From: Bacillus sp. 103mf
Lineage (GTDB): Bacteria > Bacillota > Bacilli > Bacillales > Bacillaceae_G
Direction of reading: 5' to 3'
Assembly (NCBI RefSeq): GCF_900116295.1
Contig: NZ_FPAF01000001.1
Location: 434,001-498,000 of the forward strand
DNA: 64,000 bases
The translations under genes were made by a program, and so were the position numbers. Positions 30,510-40,630 of the stretch are shown piece after piece. The first letter of the stretch is position 1, and the number at the start of each line of letters is the position of its first letter. The notes under the pieces are model-generated. The model had not been told where the DNA came from, ran no database searches, and saw only the letters and a list, made by a program, of their open reading frames with translations.

Positions 30510-30705
30510 TATATGAATCCATTTTGATTTTTCGACATATAGATCTCTGCTATGCAGACTACAACATGACCGCCACTTGCTTTCTCCCTTTGTTTTAAAA
30601 CCTCGCATGTGGTAGGAAAAGGCCCTGACCGCTTCTATGCATGGCCAGATGCTCTCGCCCATCTAATAAGAAAGCTTTTATGTTGGTTTTTTCACTTATC
30701 TATAT
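30510..30705 (+). repeat. Dispersed bcr-type repeat, copy 2
   Basis: Left end TATATGAATCCATTTTGAT, then TTTCGACATATAG, the core TTGTTTTAAAACCTCGCATG, GGCCCTGACCGCTTC and ATGGCCAGATGCTCTCGCCC, and a right end TATGTTGGTTTTTTCACTTA. It is a full-length copy about 195 bases long. Confidence 0.75.
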
Positions 30706-30708
30706 CGT

Positions 30709-30743
30709 AAAAAAATAACAACCTACTTGTAAATAGGTTGTTA
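30709..30743 (-). terminator. Terminator after rpoZ
   Basis: On the minus strand GTAACAACCTA pairs with TAGGTTGTTA around an eight-base loop, followed by a T-run. It ends the yicC-remA-gmk-rpoZ transcript before coaBC, so coaBC must have a promoter inside or beyond the repeat. Confidence 0.8.
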
Positions 30744-30797
30744 CTGTTACATAGAAAAGTATAGTATCTATGCCTCTATTTGTCGAAAAAAAAAGCT

Positions 30798-31010
30798 TTA
30801 TTTATGGTTGTTATCTTCACTTGGTTCGTAGTTTAATAATTGCGCATTAATTTCTTCTAACGCTTTTCCTACAAATTTATGCGATACTGGTTGTTCAACA
30901 CTGCAATCGTTATGCTCTTGCATTTCACGAGCACGTTTTGCAGCTACTGTTACTAGCGTATATTTAGAATCAATTTTTTGTAACAATGAATCAATAGATG
31001 GGTTTAACAT
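30798..31010 (-). CDS. rpoZ: RNA polymerase omega subunit
   Basis: Small subunit that helps fold and stabilise the beta' subunit. The 70-residue protein begins [20 protein letters not shown] and has the family's [10 protein letters not shown] helix and GKALEEINA end. It lies one base after gmk, the usual gmk-rpoZ arrangement. Confidence 0.95.
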   Translation of the reverse strand: MLNPSIDSLLQKIDSKYTLVTVAAKRAREMQEHNDCSVEQPVSHKFVGKALEEINAQLLNYEPSEDNNHK

Positions 31011-31011
31011 A

Positions 31012-31906
<895 letters not shown>

Positions 31907-31972
31907 AATTTGCGCCTCCTAGTAAGTCTATCCGATTTCTCCCTCTCGTATAACTTCATATACAATTGACAG

Positions 31973-32848
31973 CTACTCAATATTTTGTACTTGTTCACGA
32001 ATTTTTTCAAGATTATTTTTCATTTCAACAACATATTTTGAAATTGTTAAGTCATTTGCTTTTGAACCAATTGTATTAATTTCACGATGCATTTCTTGTA
32101 CGATGAAATCCAACTTTCTTCCAACTGGCTCTTGACTTTGCAGCGCCTCTTGAAATTGTTCTAAATGACTTTGCAAACGAACTAATTCTTCATGAATATC
32201 ACAGCGGTCTGCAAATACCGCTATCTCTGTAAGTAATCGTTGTTCTTCTAATTCTTGATTATGTAATTCTTTCAAACGGTTTTCTAAGCGCTCACGATAT
32301 TTTTGAATAACTGACGGCGCATATGGGACAATGGCACGCACACACGCGTAAATTCCTTGTAAACGATGCTCCAAATCTTTATGCAGTCGTTCCCCTTCAC
32401 CATCACGCATCGTTTTTAACATACTAGCTGCACAGCAAACCGCTTCATACAAACTATGTTCAAACGCTTCATTTACATTTTCAACTTCTTCAATTGCTGT
32501 CACTTCCGGCATAGCAATAAGCTGCTGTAATGTAATCGAATCCTGTAATTGAAATTTCCCCTTCGCTTCTTCCATAATGAGCTTATATTGCTCTAAAAGG
32601 GACCAATCCACGCGTAATTTCCGTTCAATGAGTCCTTGTCCTTCAACAATAATCGATACTTCAATACGTCCGCGGCCTACTTGTTCTGCAATTAATTTGC
32701 GGATTTTATCCTCGAACACCATCATTTGCTTCGGAAGACGAATATTCATCTCTAAAAAACGATGGTTGACCGACTTCATTTCTACTGTAATTTGAAACGC
32801 ATCACTTTCTACTTTTGCGCGTCCAAAACCTGTCATACTCGAAATCAT
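31973..32848 (-). CDS. YicC-family endoribonuclease (YloC)
   Basis: A 291-residue YicC/YloC protein, starting MISSMTGFGRAKVESDAFQI, with the N-terminal YicC-like domain and C-terminal DUF1732 (KLDFIVQEMHREINTIGSKA). E. coli and B. subtilis members are now described as RNA endonucleases; the target in this organism is unknown. The C-terminal LDF..QE..RE.NT block is the likely catalytic core. Confidence 0.9.
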   Translation of the reverse strand: MISSMTGFGRAKVESDAFQITVEMKSVNHRFLEMNIRLPKQMMVFEDKIRKLIAEQVGRGRIEVSIIVEGQGLIERKLRVDWSLLEQYKLIMEEAKGKFQLQDSITLQQLIAMPEVTAIEEVENVNEAFEHSLYEAVCCAASMLKTMRDGEGERLHKDLEHRLQGIYACVRAIVPYAPSVIQKYRERLENRLKELHNQELEEQRLLTEIAVFADRCDIHEELVRLQSHLEQFQEALQSQEPVGRKLDFIVQEMHREINTIGSKANDLTISKYVVEMKNNLEKIREQVQNIE

Positions 32849-32881
32849 TTTATCACATCCAAGCCATGATCTTCCTCAATG

Positions 32882-32918
32882 AAAAAGGTAATAGAGATTC
32901 TACTCTACTACCTTTTAA
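32882..32918 (-). terminator. Terminator after the Ca2+ ATPase gene
   Basis: On the minus strand AAAAGGTAGTAGAG pairs with CTCTATTACCTTTT around six bases, followed by T residues, 28 bases past the ATPase stop. Confidence 0.75.
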
Positions 32919-32945
32919 AATTATAGCACACTTTTATCTCATTTA

Positions 32946-35666
32946 CTATTTCAAGTTTACACCTCTTTTATATACAATTGGTTTCTTTTTTTCAGACTTC
33001 CCAGTTAGTAAAGATCCTACTAATAAAAATGTCGGAATAGAAGAGAGCCCAACAACCAAGAGCCAATCTCTCGCTTGAATTGGCATCGTACTAAAAATCG
33101 GTTGCAACGGCGGATAATATATCACTACTAGCATGAGTAAAATCGAAATAATTACTGCTCCTACTAAATACATATTTCCAAATGGGTTACGGTGAAAGAC
33201 AGAATGTTCACTACGGCAATCAAACACATGAATAAGCTGAGCTAAAACAAGTGTTGCAAACGCAACTGTTTGCGCATACTTTAATTCATTCGGATGTTGA
33301 TTGTATGCAATAATGAATGCTAAGAGTGTCATCGCACCAATTAAAAAACCACGGCTCACAATTTTCCATGCAAGCCCTCTCGCAAAGACCCCTTCTTTTG
33401 GATGGCGCGGTTTTCTTCGCATCACATCACCTTCTGCTGCATCAAGTCCGAGCGCCATGGCCGGCAAACCATCTGTTACTAAATTCACCCATAATATTTG
33501 AATGGGTACGAGCGGCAGAGGCAATGCTAATATCATTGCAAATAGCATAACTAAAATTTCCCCTACATTAGACGCTAATAAATAACGAATAAATTTACGA
33601 ATGTTTTCGTAAATATTTCTTCCTTCTTTAATTGCTGCTTTTATAGTTGCAAAATTGTCATCTAATAACACAAGAGATGATGCTTCTTTCGCAACGTCTG
33701 TTCCAGTAATCCCCATCGCCACACCAATATCAGCTGCTTTTATAGCAGGCGCATCGTTCACGCCATCACCGGTCATTGCCACAATATGATCTTTATTTTG
33801 CAACGCCTTCACAATTTTCAATTTATGTTCCGGAGAAACACGTGCAAAGACATATGTTTCATCAACAATATCTTCCAATTCTTCAATCGACATGTTTGCA
33901 AGTTCGATTCCTTCTACAACGCGACCACCATGTGACAAAATCCCAAGCTGCTCAGCGATTGCCATCGCTGTTACTTTATGGTCTCCTGTAATCATAATTG
34001 TTTTAATACCCGCATCTTTACATTCTTGTACCGCTTGCTTCACTTCCGGTCTTGGCGGATCAATCATTCCTTGCAATCCAATAAACATTAAATCTTGTTC
34101 CGCTTCTTGTTCATTTTGCAGGTGATCCGTTGTTTTTAATGGTTTAAAAGCAATTGCAATTGTACGAAGTGCTTGACTTCCTAAATGATGAATCGCCGTT
34201 TGTACTTCATTTCGATACAATTCTGTTAATGGCTGCTGTTTATTTCCCCATAAAATGGTCTGACTCATTTGTAATAAAACATCAGGTGCTCCCTTTGTTA
34301 CCACAAATTTTTTCCCTGCCTTGTCACGAACGATTACACTCATCATTTTCCTCGTTGAATCAAACGGAAATTCGTGAATGACCTCAAATTGATCCTTTAC
34401 CCCTTCTCTTGAAATACCAGCCTTCATTGCTGCTGCAACGAGTGCACCTTCTGTCGGATCACCGTCTAATACATATGTTTTTTTCTTTTTGACAATATTT
34501 GCGTTATTACATAAGCATCCAAATGTGAGAAGCTGATATAAAGAGCGAGCCGCTGTCGGATTTATTTTCTTATCACCCTTCATAAATTCACCTTTTGGTT
34601 CATAGCCTTGCCCTGTTACATTCCACGTTTCACCACTCGACCATACGTGTGTGACCATCATTTTATTTTGTGTCATTGTCCCTGTTTTGTCTGAACAAAT
34701 GACAGATGCACACCCTAATGTTTCAACCGCAGGCAGCTTTCTTACAATTGCTTTTTTCTTAATCATCCGTTGAACTCCAAGTGAGAGTGCTACTGTTACA
34801 ATGGCTGGCAGCCCTTCTGGAATCGCTGCAACAGCAAGCGAAACACCCGCTAAAAACATATGATACATTTCATTTCCTTGATAAACACCAACTAATACAA
34901 CAAGTGCCGTTAAAATTAATGCAACAATAATCAAAATTTTCCCAAGCTGCTCAAGTCTTCTCTGCAATGGTGTTTCATTTTGCTGTGCGTTTTGCAGCAT
35001 ATTTGCAATTTGTCCCATTGCTGTATTCATCCCTGTTCCAATAACAACTCCAATACCAGATCCTCTCGTAATCATCGTTCCCATAAATGCCATATTTGTT
35101 TGATCACCAATTGAAATATCAGCACCATGCAGAACATCCATTTTCTTTTGGACCGGCACTGATTCTCCGGTTAATGCTGACTCTTCAATATATAGACTTG
35201 AGGCTTCAATGAGACGTACATCCGCACCGATACGATCTCCACTTGAAAATTTAATAATATCTCCAAGTACAAGACCTTTCGAAGGAATTTTCATCCACTT
35301 CCCATTTCGAAGTACAGTTACTTGCGGGGCGGCAAGCTCTTTTAATGCTTCCAGTGATTTTTCTGCTTTTCTCTCTTGAAAAAAACCAAGAATGCCATTA
35401 ATAATAACAATTGCTACAATCGCAATTGCATCAACATATTCTCCTAAAAAAGCAGAAATAATCGTTGCTCCAAACAAAACAAGTACCATAAAATCTTTAA
35501 ATTGCGCCAAGAACACAAGAAGTGCAGAAGGCCGTTTTGCTTCTTGCAATTCGTTTGGGCCTAGTTTTTTCAGCCGAATTCCCACCTCTTGCTCCGTCAA
35601 TCCTGTTTTTACATTTGTATTCGTTCGCTCTTCAACTTCATGTGCACGCAGTTCATACCAATTCAT
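32946..35666 (-). CDS. P-type Ca2+-transporting ATPase (YloB type)
   Basis: Pumps calcium out of the cell. The 906-residue P2A ATPase has the TGES actuator loop (about 180-183), PEGLPAIV in M4, the phosphorylation site CSDKTGTMTQNK, the KGAPDVLL nucleotide-binding loop, TGDHKVTAMAIAEQ and GDGVNDAPAI hinge, and about ten membrane helices. B. subtilis YloB is the nearest characterised relative and is linked to calcium in spores. It is divergent from rqcH. Confidence 0.93.
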   Translation of the reverse strand: MNWYELRAHEVEERTNTNVKTGLTEQEVGIRLKKLGPNELQEAKRPSALLVFLAQFKDFMVLVLFGATIISAFLGEYVDAIAIVAIVIINGILGFFQERKAEKSLEALKELAAPQVTVLRNGKWMKIPSKGLVLGDIIKFSSGDRIGADVRLIEASSLYIEESALTGESVPVQKKMDVLHGADISIGDQTNMAFMGTMITRGSGIGVVIGTGMNTAMGQIANMLQNAQQNETPLQRRLEQLGKILIIVALILTALVVLVGVYQGNEMYHMFLAGVSLAVAAIPEGLPAIVTVALSLGVQRMIKKKAIVRKLPAVETLGCASVICSDKTGTMTQNKMMVTHVWSSGETWNVTGQGYEPKGEFMKGDKKINPTAARSLYQLLTFGCLCNNANIVKKKKTYVLDGDPTEGALVAAAMKAGISREGVKDQFEVIHEFPFDSTRKMMSVIVRDKAGKKFVVTKGAPDVLLQMSQTILWGNKQQPLTELYRNEVQTAIHHLGSQALRTIAIAFKPLKTTDHLQNEQEAEQDLMFIGLQGMIDPPRPEVKQAVQECKDAGIKTIMITGDHKVTAMAIAEQLGILSHGGRVVEGIELANMSIEELEDIVDETYVFARVSPEHKLKIVKALQNKDHIVAMTGDGVNDAPAIKAADIGVAMGITGTDVAKEASSLVLLDDNFATIKAAIKEGRNIYENIRKFIRYLLASNVGEILVMLFAMILALPLPLVPIQILWVNLVTDGLPAMALGLDAAEGDVMRRKPRHPKEGVFARGLAWKIVSRGFLIGAMTLLAFIIAYNQHPNELKYAQTVAFATLVLAQLIHVFDCRSEHSVFHRNPFGNMYLVGAVIISILLMLVVIYYPPLQPIFSTMPIQARDWLLVVGLSSIPTFLLVGSLLTGKSEKKKPIVYKRGVNLK

Positions 35667-35712
35667 CTCGCCATCTACCTCCTGATTGCAGACATGCTCT
35701 AATGAAAGCTTA

Positions 35713-35741
35713 TTCAGCCTCGTCCGAAAAAATGCTATAAT
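35713..35741 (+). promoter_or_regulatory. Candidate promoter for rqcH
   Basis: A perfect TATAAT (35736-35741) lies 29 bases before the rqcH ATG, with a poor TTCAGC (35713-35718) 17 bases upstream. The -10 is convincing; the -35 is not. Confidence 0.45.
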
Positions 35742-35770
35742 TAACTTTTAGTGAGAAAGGAGTGTTTAAC

Positions 35771-37480
35771 ATGGCATTCGATGGATTATTTACAAGAGCA
35801 ATCACACATGAAATTGCAAATTCTCTTCAAACAGGAAGAATTTCCAAAATATATCAACCGTCAAAATATGAAATTTTATTACATATTCGGGCAAACGGAA
35901 AAAATCAAAAATTACTTCTTTCCGCACACCCAACATATGCACGGATGCATCTAACAACACAAAATTATGACTCCCCTGCATTACCGCCAATGTTTTGCAT
36001 GCTTCTTCGCAAACATCTAGAAGGTGGATTCATTGAAAAAATTGAACAAATTGATTTAGAACGGATGATTCGAATTACAATTCGCAGCCGCAATGAAATT
36101 GGTGATGAATCATTAAAAACATTAATCATTGAAATCATGGGGCGTCATAGTAATATCATTTTAGTAGACTCCAAAACAAATATAATTTTGGATAGTTTAA
36201 AACACGTTTCTTTATCGGTAAACCGTCACCGCACTGTATATGCCGGGTCTGAATATATTGCACCGCCAACGCAACAGAAAATCAATCCCTTGCAAATTGA
36301 AACGCAAGAAGAATTTATTCGACCGCTCGACTTTTTATCAGGAAATATGGATAAACAACTTGTAGGAGCTTTTATAGGAATCTCTCCATTATTTGCAAAA
36401 GAAGTAGTTGCAAAAGCTGGCATGGTGAATGAGCATGCATTATCTGAAGCATTTTTCACACTACAAAAACCGCTCTTACAACATCAGTATACGCCTTCGA
36501 TGATTGTAGCAAATGGGAAAGAATTCTTTTATTTATTCCCACTTTCACACTTAAAAGGTGAAGAGAAAGCATTCTCATCTGTCAGTGAATTACTAGATCG
36601 ATTCTTCTTTGGAAAAGCAGAGCGTGACCGCGTAAAGCAACAGGCCCATGATTTAGAGCGGTTTATGCAAAATGAAAAAGCAAAAAATGAAAAGAAATTA
36701 ATTAAACTGCAAAAAACGTTAGAAGACGCGGGAAAAGCAGATAAATATCAACTATTTGGTGAATTGCTTACAGCTAATATGTACGCAATGAAAAAAGGCG
36801 ACAAAGAAATTGAAGTTATCAATTACTATGATGAAAATAGCGGCACTGTAAAAATTACTTTAGATCCGCTGCGCACACCATCAGAAAATGCACAGCGTTA
36901 TTTCCAAAAATATCAAAAAGCAAAAAATTCTATCGCAATCGTTGAAGAACAAATTGAAAAAACAAACGAAGAAATCTTTTACTTTGACAGCTTACTACAA
37001 CAAATGGAAGCTGCTTCTTCTAAAGATATCGAGGAAATTCGCGAAGAACTAGCTGAAGAAGGATATATGCGGAATCGCAAGGCGAAAAATGTAAAGAAAA
37101 AACCTACAAAACCTATATTAGACAAATATATTGCAAGTGATGGAACAGAGATTTTAGTCGGGAAAAATAACAAACAAAACGATTATTTAACGAATAAACT
37201 TGCACGCCGTGATGAAATTTGGCTTCATACGAAAGACATTCCAGGATCACACGTAGTCATCCGCTCATTAGAGCCAAATGACGAAACATTACTTGAAGCT
37301 GCAAAGCTCGCTGCTTACTTTAGTAAGGCAAAAGAATCGAGCTCAGTTCCAGTCGATTATACGAAAATTCGTCATGTAAAAAAGCCGAGCGGAGCAAAGC
37401 TTGGGTTTGTGACGTACGATAATCAACAAACAGTATATGTAACGCCAGATGCAGACACGGTGATGAAATTAAAGGCTTAA
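35771..37480 (+). CDS. rqcH: Ribosome quality control factor RqcH (FbpA/YloA)
   Basis: Binds stalled 50S subunits with peptidyl-tRNA and directs addition of C-terminal alanine tails that mark the peptide for degradation. The 569-residue NFACT protein starts [20 protein letters not shown] (an in-frame GTG at 35762 is less likely), has NFACT-N (with Glu97-Arg98 where B. subtilis has Asp97-Arg98), a coiled-coil middle, and NFACT-R with [20 protein letters not shown]. It is also annotated as a fibronectin-binding protein in older work. Confidence 0.95.
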   Translation: MAFDGLFTRAITHEIANSLQTGRISKIYQPSKYEILLHIRANGKNQKLLLSAHPTYARMHLTTQNYDSPALPPMFCMLLRKHLEGGFIEKIEQIDLERMIRITIRSRNEIGDESLKTLIIEIMGRHSNIILVDSKTNIILDSLKHVSLSVNRHRTVYAGSEYIAPPTQQKINPLQIETQEEFIRPLDFLSGNMDKQLVGAFIGISPLFAKEVVAKAGMVNEHALSEAFFTLQKPLLQHQYTPSMIVANGKEFFYLFPLSHLKGEEKAFSSVSELLDRFFFGKAERDRVKQQAHDLERFMQNEKAKNEKKLIKLQKTLEDAGKADKYQLFGELLTANMYAMKKGDKEIEVINYYDENSGTVKITLDPLRTPSENAQRYFQKYQKAKNSIAIVEEQIEKTNEEIFYFDSLLQQMEAASSKDIEEIREELAEEGYMRNRKAKNVKKKPTKPILDKYIASDGTEILVGKNNKQNDYLTNKLARRDEIWLHTKDIPGSHVVIRSLEPNDETLLEAAKLAAYFSKAKESSSVPVDYTKIRHVKKPSGAKLGFVTYDNQQTVYVTPDADTVMKLKA

Positions 37481-37484
37481 AGAT

Positions 37485-37522
37485 AAAAAGAGATGATTAC
37501 AATAGGGTAATCATCTCTTTTT
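37485..37522 (+). terminator. Terminator after rqcH
   Basis: AAAAAGAGATGATTAC pairs perfectly with GTAATCATCTCTTTTT around six bases, four bases after the rqcH stop. Confidence 0.85.
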
Positions 37523-37549
37523 CGTTCATTTTTTACACAATCATTTTTT

Positions 37550-37600
37550 TGTCAAATAATATAGACACAAAATCACCTTGTGTGTCTATATTATTTGACA
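37550..37600. repeat. Long perfect palindrome
   Basis: TGTCAAATAATATAGACACA at 37550-37569 is repeated exactly, inverted, at 37581-37600, around an 11-base loop. Both ends carry TGTCAAAT. It sits between the rqcH terminator and the peptidase gene. No U-run follows and no family is recognised; see the findings. Confidence 0.8.
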
Positions 37601-37730
37601 GAGATTTAACGAAACTCTTTTCTCAGCAGAACTTTACTCCCTATTCATGCTACATAAACAACTTTTCCCCTTATACAAAATGTTGGCATTATTATTGCTT
37701 TATGTAAGGGGATGAAAGGGAGGAATTAAA

Positions 37731-38798
37731 ATGAATTCAAGAATTAAAAAAATACAAGAACAGCTACATCAATATGGAATAGACGGATTACTTATTACAA
37801 AAAAAGAAAACCGCAGATATACAACTGGATTTACAGGTACTGCTGGAGTTGTCTTAATCTCCCCTACAAATGCAGTATTTATTACAGATTTCCGTTATAC
37901 AGATCAAGCGAAAGCACAAGTACATGAAGCAGAAATTATTATGCACAAAGGGAACATAGAACAAGAAATTGCCGCTCAAGCAGACAGATTACAAATTAAA
38001 AAACTAGGTATAGAAGAAAATAACATGACGCTAAAACAATACACAGCGTTGCAAAATTATATAAATGTCAAACTTGTTCATGTAAATGAAATAATCGAGA
38101 CAATTCGTACCGTAAAGGAAGAGTCCGAAATCGAAATGATTAAAATTGCGGCTCGCATCGCAGATGATGCCTTTGGGCATATTACAACTTTCCTAAAACC
38201 TGGCGTATCCGAACACGATGTAAGAGATGAATTAGAATTTTTCATGCGCAAACAAGGAGCTTCTTCTTCATCGTTTGACATTATCGTAGCGTCCGGTACT
38301 CGCTCTTCTCTCCCGCACGGGGTAGCTACAAGTAAAATCATTGAAGACGGGGACATTGTTACATTAGATTTTGGTGCACTTTATAACGGATATTGCTCTG
38401 ATTTAACGCGCACTGTTGCAATTGGCAGTTGTTCTGAAGAATTCGTAAAGATATACAACGTTGTACTCGAAGCTTTAAAACGCGGCACTGCAGCAATCCG
38501 TCCGGGTGAATCAGCAAAAACAATCGATGACATTACAAGAAGTTACATTACTGAACATGGCTACGGTGAATACTTCGGTCATTCAACAGGTCATGGACTT
38601 GGATTGGAAATTCACGAACCTCTTCGATTATCAAAAGACAGTAAAGACACGCTGCAAGAAGGAATGGTTGTAACCGTAGAACCAGGCATTTATATCCCAA
38701 ACTTTGGCGGTTGCAGAATTGAAGATGATATTGTCGTGACGAAAAATGGGCATGAAGTGATTACACATGCGAATAGAGAACTTATCGTTCTGGGATAA
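37731..38798 (+). CDS. M24 Xaa-Pro peptidase
   Basis: A 355-residue metallopeptidase of the creatinase/aminopeptidase-P type that cleaves X-Pro bonds. The N-terminal domain (1-125) starts MNSRIKKIQEQLHQYGID; the pita-bread domain shows metal ligands in TLDFGALYNGYCSDLTRTVA (two Asp), GHGLGLEIHE (His), VTVEPGIYIP (Glu) and GGCRIEDDIV (Glu). B. subtilis YqhT/YpdF-like proteins are relatives; I cannot choose between X-Pro dipeptidase and aminopeptidase P. GGGAGGA precedes the ATG. No obvious operon partner. Confidence 0.9.
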   Translation: MNSRIKKIQEQLHQYGIDGLLITKKENRRYTTGFTGTAGVVLISPTNAVFITDFRYTDQAKAQVHEAEIIMHKGNIEQEIAAQADRLQIKKLGIEENNMTLKQYTALQNYINVKLVHVNEIIETIRTVKEESEIEMIKIAARIADDAFGHITTFLKPGVSEHDVRDELEFFMRKQGASSSSFDIIVASGTRSSLPHGVATSKIIEDGDIVTLDFGALYNGYCSDLTRTVAIGSCSEEFVKIYNVVLEALKRGTAAIRPGESAKTIDDITRSYITEHGYGEYFGHSTGHGLGLEIHEPLRLSKDSKDTLQEGMVVTVEPGIYIPNFGGCRIEDDIVVTKNGHEVITHANRELIVLG

Positions 38799-38943
38799 AG
38801 TGGAGATCTTAAATTCAACTTCTCTGGTTTACATAGATTTTTCAAACAAAGCCATTTTTGAGAAGGAAAGAAACATATATCTGTCTTATCTAAGAATGTA
38901 TCGCGTTCACTTTTAAACACTTCTCATTTAGGAGGTTTTATAA

Positions 38944-40269
38944 ATGTCAAAAATTACATTTCTAGGTGCTGGAAGTACGATTTTTGCCAAAAATGTTCTT
39001 GGTGACTGCATGTTAGTGCCTAGTATCCAAGGGTTCGAGTTTGCTCTGTTTGATATTGACCATCAACGCTTAAAGGATTCTGAGAACATACTGCAAAATC
39101 TAAAGGAAAGCTCCGGTAGCAACGTGCACATCAAGACTTATACGGACCGAAAAGAAGCGTTAAGAGGAGCAAAATACGTCATTAATGCCATACAGGTCGG
39201 CGGCTATGAGCCTTGTACGGTGACCGACTTCGAAATTCCGAAAAAGTACGGGCTTCGCCAGACAATTGGAGATACAATCGGCATTGGCGGCATTTTCCGC
39301 GCATTACGAACAATTCCGGTAATGCTTGATTTTTCCAAAGATATCCGTGAAGTTTGTCCGGATGCTTTGTTTTTAAACTATACAAACCCGATGGCGACGT
39401 TAACGGCGGCTATGATTCGTTACGGCGGCGTAAAAACGGTCGGATTGTGCCACAGCGTCCAAGTTTGTGTTCCGTACTTATTTCGTTTGCTTGGAATGGA
39501 TAAAGAAAATGTCCAGTGGAAAATTGCCGGAATCAATCATATGGCCTGGCTTTTAGAAGTGACAAGAGATGGGAAAGACTTGTACCCGGAAATCAAGAGA
39601 CGTGCGGCTGAAAAGCAAAAAGAAAAACATGATGATATGGTTCGTTTGGAACTGATGAACCGTTTCGGCTATTACGTAACGGAATCGTCCGAGCATAATG
39701 CCGAATATCATCCATACTTCATCAAAAAGAATTATCCAGAACTCATCGATAAGTTGAACATTCCGCTTGATGAATACCCGCGCCGCTGTATCAATCAAAT
39801 TGAGGACTGGGTGAAAATGCGTGAAGACCTTGTTAACAACAAAAATCTGACGCATAAACGTACACATGAATACGCTTCTTATATCATTGATGCAATTGAA
39901 ACTGATAAACCATTTAGACTCCACGGAAATGTAATGAATACAGGAGGCTTAATTAGTAACCTTCCGGAAAAAGCCGTGGTTGAAGTTCCGTGCCTGGTTG
40001 ATCGGAGCGGAATTACACCTTGTTATGTAGGAGAACTTCCTGAACAGCTGGCGGCGCTGAACCGTACTAACATCAATACCCAGCTTCTTACCATTGAAGC
40101 AGCTATAACAGGTAAGAGAGAACACGTTTACCAAGCTGCAATGCTTGATCCACATACTGCGGCAGAACTGTCTATCGATGATATCGTTTCATTATGCGAT
40201 GATCTTATTGAAGCACATGGTGACTGGTTACCTCAATTTAAAGGGGACGCTGTTTTGGAGACAATCTAA
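38944..40269 (+). CDS. melA: Alpha-galactosidase, glycoside hydrolase family 4 (MelA-like)
   Basis: A 441-residue family-4 glycosidase, an NAD+- and Mn2+-dependent type that acts by oxidation-elimination. It shows the NAD loop FLGAGSTIFAKN, NYTNPMATLTAA with Asn149, the metal-site Cys169-His170 in GLCHSVQ, and a second metal His199 in GINHMAWL. The CHSVQ signature matches the alpha-galactosidase subgroup. AGGAGG is upstream. GC is locally high: one 60-base line (39421-39480) has 31 G+C. No transporter or regulator adjoins it, unlike typical mel operons, so lateral acquisition is likely. Specificity within family 4 is inferred. Confidence 0.85.
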   Translation: MSKITFLGAGSTIFAKNVLGDCMLVPSIQGFEFALFDIDHQRLKDSENILQNLKESSGSNVHIKTYTDRKEALRGAKYVINAIQVGGYEPCTVTDFEIPKKYGLRQTIGDTIGIGGIFRALRTIPVMLDFSKDIREVCPDALFLNYTNPMATLTAAMIRYGGVKTVGLCHSVQVCVPYLFRLLGMDKENVQWKIAGINHMAWLLEVTRDGKDLYPEIKRRAAEKQKEKHDDMVRLELMNRFGYYVTESSEHNAEYHPYFIKKNYPELIDKLNIPLDEYPRRCINQIEDWVKMREDLVNNKNLTHKRTHEYASYIIDAIETDKPFRLHGNVMNTGGLISNLPEKAVVEVPCLVDRSGITPCYVGELPEQLAALNRTNINTQLLTIEAAITGKREHVYQAAMLDPHTAAELSIDDIVSLCDDLIEAHGDWLPQFKGDAVLETI

Positions 40270-40630
40270 ATAACGTGAATAAATGCGACAGAATAGAATG
40301 GATTCTAGACTGGTTTATTCTGTTTGGGTGAAAAAAATGTTCACTAGAACTCAAAAGCGTATATGTTTCAAAAAAATAACAGGCTTCTTTCAATTACGAA
40401 GAAGTCTGTTATTTTTTACCATATTTCTAGTGAATAATCGCTTTCCGCGTGTACATCATTGCGGCTTTCCTTTTTCAATTTTTTTATAGATTATCAACCT
40501 TTAATATCGATTACCAAACGTATCTCCGTCACCTCCAAGAATTCTAAATAAACAGAAAATATGTTATATTTATAACCAAAATAGTAAATCACCTCACAAG
40601 TTTAAAATAAAATTCAAGAAGAGGTTATAT
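40270..40630. other. Gap between melA and the DUF58 gene
   Basis: This 361-base stretch holds a bidirectional terminator (40371-40417) and the AT-rich upstream region of the DUF58 gene. A 68-codon frame at 40283-40489 runs through the terminator and is not credible. Confidence 0.6.
40371..40417. terminator. Bidirectional terminator after melA
   Basis: AAAAAATAACAGGCTTCTT pairs with AAGAAGTCTGTTATTTTTT around nine bases; A- and T-runs on both sides let it act in either direction. Confidence 0.8.

Larger units (their letters stand above)
30475..30797. other. coaBC-rpoZ gap with repeat and terminator
   Basis: This 323-base interval contains repeat copy 2 (30510-30705) and the rpoZ-side terminator (30709-30743). 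No separate coding region is credible. Confidence 0.7.

Noticed and set aside
30468-30662. Leftward ORF of 64 codons
   Set aside because: It spans repeat copy 2 and the coaBC ribosome-binding region; no independent coding signal.
40283-40489. 68-codon ORF downstream of melA
   Set aside because: It runs through a strong bidirectional terminator, has no good ribosome-binding site and no recognisable pattern.
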